A stretch of DNA of 6,287 bases from Candidatus Pacearchaeota archaeon (GTDB taxonomy: Archaea; Nanobdellota; Nanobdellia; Pacearchaeales; GW2011-AR1), in NCBI GenBank assembly GCA_016234025.1, contig JACQLL010000065.1, forward strand, positions 1 through 6,287. The letters are read 5' to 3'. Below, piece after piece: positions 5,288-6,287 of the stretch (positions are counted from its first letter, which is position 1; every line of letters begins with the position of its first letter). Both the position numbers and the translations under genes were made by a program. The notes under the pieces are model-generated. The model did no database searches. It worked only from the letters and a program-made list of their open reading frames with translations, and had not been told where the DNA came from.

Positions 5288-5404
5288 ATGAAGAGAAGTT
5301 CAAGACGCTGGAAGAAAAAACGTCAGATGAGATGGAAATGGCAACGTAAAAGATTAAAGAAAGAAAAGCGAAAGCGGCGATTGCATAGAGAAAGAAGCAA
5401 GTGA
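5288..5404 (+). CDS. rpl41e: Ribosomal protein eL41 (L41e), with an N-terminal extension
   Basis: A 38-codon gene of almost only Arg, Lys and Trp. From the internal Met at residue 14, the last 25 residues (MRWKWQRKRLKKEKRKRRLH and then RERSK) match the eukaryotic/archaeal eL41 protein in length and pattern: MR-KW at the start, a run of basic pairs, and R-RSK at the end. eL41 is a single basic helix buried in rRNA at the interface of the two ribosomal subunits. The usual family length is about 25 residues, so the first 13 here (MKRSSRRWKKKRQ) are extra. The perfect TATA spacing supports the longer form, and no Shine-Dalgarno precedes the internal ATG at 5327. The gene ends at the base beside the convergent gene's stop. 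Highly basic short ORFs can mimic each other, but the length and end match make the call fairly sure. Confidence 0.8.
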   Translation: MKRSSRRWKKKRQMRWKWQRKRLKKEKRKRRLHRERSK

Positions 5405-5935
5405 TTAGCGAAAGAACTTTTCTGTTGCCCTCTTGAATGCTTCATTATCTGTCAAGTTTTTATAAGAAGTTAAGAAATCCAAATACCTAGATGCTTCGTA
5501 TGTTTCTCTTGGAGAATCATTGAAGTCTCTGGCATTAAACATATTATAAAACATTTCTTCTTCTCTCATCATGTCGCCTTCAGGCGGAAAAATTCGCTTA
5601 GGAGGACACATTAAGTCAATCCTTAAAATTTCAACAACTTGTCGTGCGAGATTTTCCGCCGCATCCTCTGAAAGAGAAAAAGATCTCATAGTGATAATCG
5701 AATCTAAAATCCCTCTTGATAAATTAATCTCGACAGAAGGTTTAAATACAAAGGCATCTAAATAATCCACAGATATTTCTTCATGATTAACCGGAGCGAA
5801 TTCTATGTCCTGTTGCTTCAACCTCGACTCTAAATCGTCTAATTTAAATTTAGATTTTCCTGCTCCAGAGAAAACATGCAGTTTACCATAATTTGAATGT
5901 ACTAACATATTCTTTATTTCTCTTTGCCATTCCAT
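5405..5935 (-). CDS. Hypothetical protein, 176 residues
   Basis: I do not recognise this family. It is a soluble protein without signal peptide or membrane helix. The N-terminal half looks alpha/beta ([20 protein letters not shown], then [20 protein letters not shown]). SGAGKSK is P-loop-like in appearance only: the GxxxxGK[ST] spacing is not met. The centre contains [20 protein letters not shown], and the C-terminal half is helical and acidic ([20 protein letters not shown]). The start at 5935 is supported by a TATA-like box 27 bases upstream. Its stop abuts that of the eL41 gene, and it is divergent from the RFC gene. The chromosomal setting beside translation and replication genes suggests a resident rather than a recently acquired gene. 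Confidence 0.78.
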   Translation of the reverse strand: MEWQREIKNMLVHSNYGKLHVFSGAGKSKFKLDDLESRLKQQDIEFAPVNHEEISVDYLDAFVFKPSVEINLSRGILDSIITMRSFSLSEDAAENLARQVVEILRIDLMCPPKRIFPPEGDMMREEEMFYNMFNARDFNDSPRETYEASRYLDFLTSYKNLTDNEAFKRATEKFFR

Positions 5936-5954
5936 TGTCGAATTTCTCTGCGGT

Positions 5955-5964
5955 AATTTTTAAA
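5955..5964 (-). promoter_or_regulatory. TATA-like box of the gene starting at 5935
   Basis: On the minus strand tttaaaaatt lies with its third T 27 bases before the ATG, the same spacing as the other genes in the window. It suggests another leaderless transcript. Confidence 0.6.
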
Positions 5965-6024
5965 CCTATCGCATTAAAACCTGAAATCTTGTTAAAGATG
6001 AAGGTTAAAGATTTGGACACAAAT

Positions 6025-6034
6025 CTTTTTAATA
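6025..6034 (+). promoter_or_regulatory. TATA-like box of the RFC small-subunit gene
   Basis: ctttttaata is centred about 25-27 bases before ATG 6055. It is weaker than the other boxes but lies where a leaderless start would need it. Confidence 0.45.
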
Positions 6035-6054
6035 GTCGTTTCATATGGAAAACA

Positions 6055-6287
6055 ATGAACCAGAGCAACATCTGGACAGAAAAATATCGTCCAAGCAAAT
6101 TCGATGAGATGGTTGGGCAGCAGGAGGTGATTAAAAGAGTGCGGTCACTTGTTCAGGCGATGAATATTCCTCACCTAATGTTTGCCGGACCAGCCGGAAC
6201 CGGTAAGTCAACAATGGCGTTAATCATAGTCAAAGAACTTTTCGGTGAGAGATGGAGGGAGAATTACCTTGAGCTGAATGCCTCTGA
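6055..6287 (+). CDS. rfcS: Replication factor C small subunit (clamp loader), 5' part
   Basis: The first 77 codons of the archaeal RFC small subunit, cut by the window end. The N-terminal [20 protein letters not shown] is the hallmark RFC box, followed by [14 protein letters not shown], which contains the Walker A motif (GPAGTGKS, about residues 45-52), and YLELNAS, the strand after it. RFC is the AAA+ ATPase that loads the PCNA sliding clamp on primed DNA; the archaeal complex has four small and one large subunit. Full-length proteins are about 320 residues, so roughly three quarters is missing. ATG 6055 is chosen because it gives the conserved N-terminus; the ATG at 6045 is in another frame. 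Large-subunit relatives have a different start, so the small subunit is favoured. The gene is divergent from the unknown gene at 5935. Confidence 0.95.
   Translation, partial: MNQSNIWTEKYRPSKFDEMVGQQEVIKRVRSLVQAMNIPHLMFAGPAGTGKSTMALIIVKELFGERWRENYLELNAS

Noticed and set aside
5571..5765. 64-codon plus-strand open frame
   Set aside because: Antisense to the unknown gene at 5935-5405, which has a correctly placed TATA box.
6045..6047. ATG at 6045 as the RFC start
   Set aside because: It is in another frame and does not give the RFC N-terminal motif.
5883..6098. 71-codon minus-strand open frame across the RFC start
   Set aside because: It overlaps the conserved RFC N-terminus and the promoters of two better-supported genes.

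Overview
This AT-rich window is archaeal. Its last gene is the start of a replication factor C small subunit. A 38-codon gene at 5288 ends in a 25-residue block matching ribosomal protein eL41. Nearly every gene has a TATA-like box whose key T lies about 27 bases before the start codon, the arrangement of leaderless archaeal transcripts. Genes are tightly packed, mostly single, and often convergent with touching or overlapping 3' ends. The small compact genes and a six-cysteine membrane protein suggest a DPANN-type lineage (Woesearchaeota/Pacearchaeota-like). That placement is inference, not proof.

Layout. Bases 20-142 and 4388-4510 are a near-perfect 123-bp inverted repeat (one mismatch). 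Each copy holds two nested hairpins resembling IS200/IS605-type ends, and no transposase lies between or beside them. The roughly 4.2 kb between the repeats carries, in order: a frameshifted gene for a protein with a sigma-70 region-4-like helix-turn-helix (192-970, +); a degraded VapB-like antitoxin relic plus a possible short zinc-knuckle ORF (1309-983, -); a pentapeptide-repeat protein with a long unidentified C-terminal part (1404-2690, +); an endonuclease-IV-type TIM-barrel protein (3445-2669, -); a small unknown protein (3496-3882, +); and a membrane-anchored six-Cys protein (4337-3888, -). The TIM-barrel gene and the small unknown gene diverge from a single central AT element.

Outside the right-hand repeat are an unknown 208-residue protein (4575-5201, +), an eL41-like gene (5288-5404, +), an unknown 176-residue protein (5935-5405, -) and the RFC small subunit (from 6055, +, cut by the window end). 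These look like ordinary chromosomal genes. The segment between the repeats, with two broken genes, a toxin-antitoxin relic and unknown ORFs, looks more accessory.

The points most worth a second look are the paired inverted repeat with its compensatory hairpin changes, the (AG)6 tract that puts the sigma-like gene out of frame exactly inside its DNA-recognition motif, and the eL41 gene, which is short enough to be missed by usual annotation.
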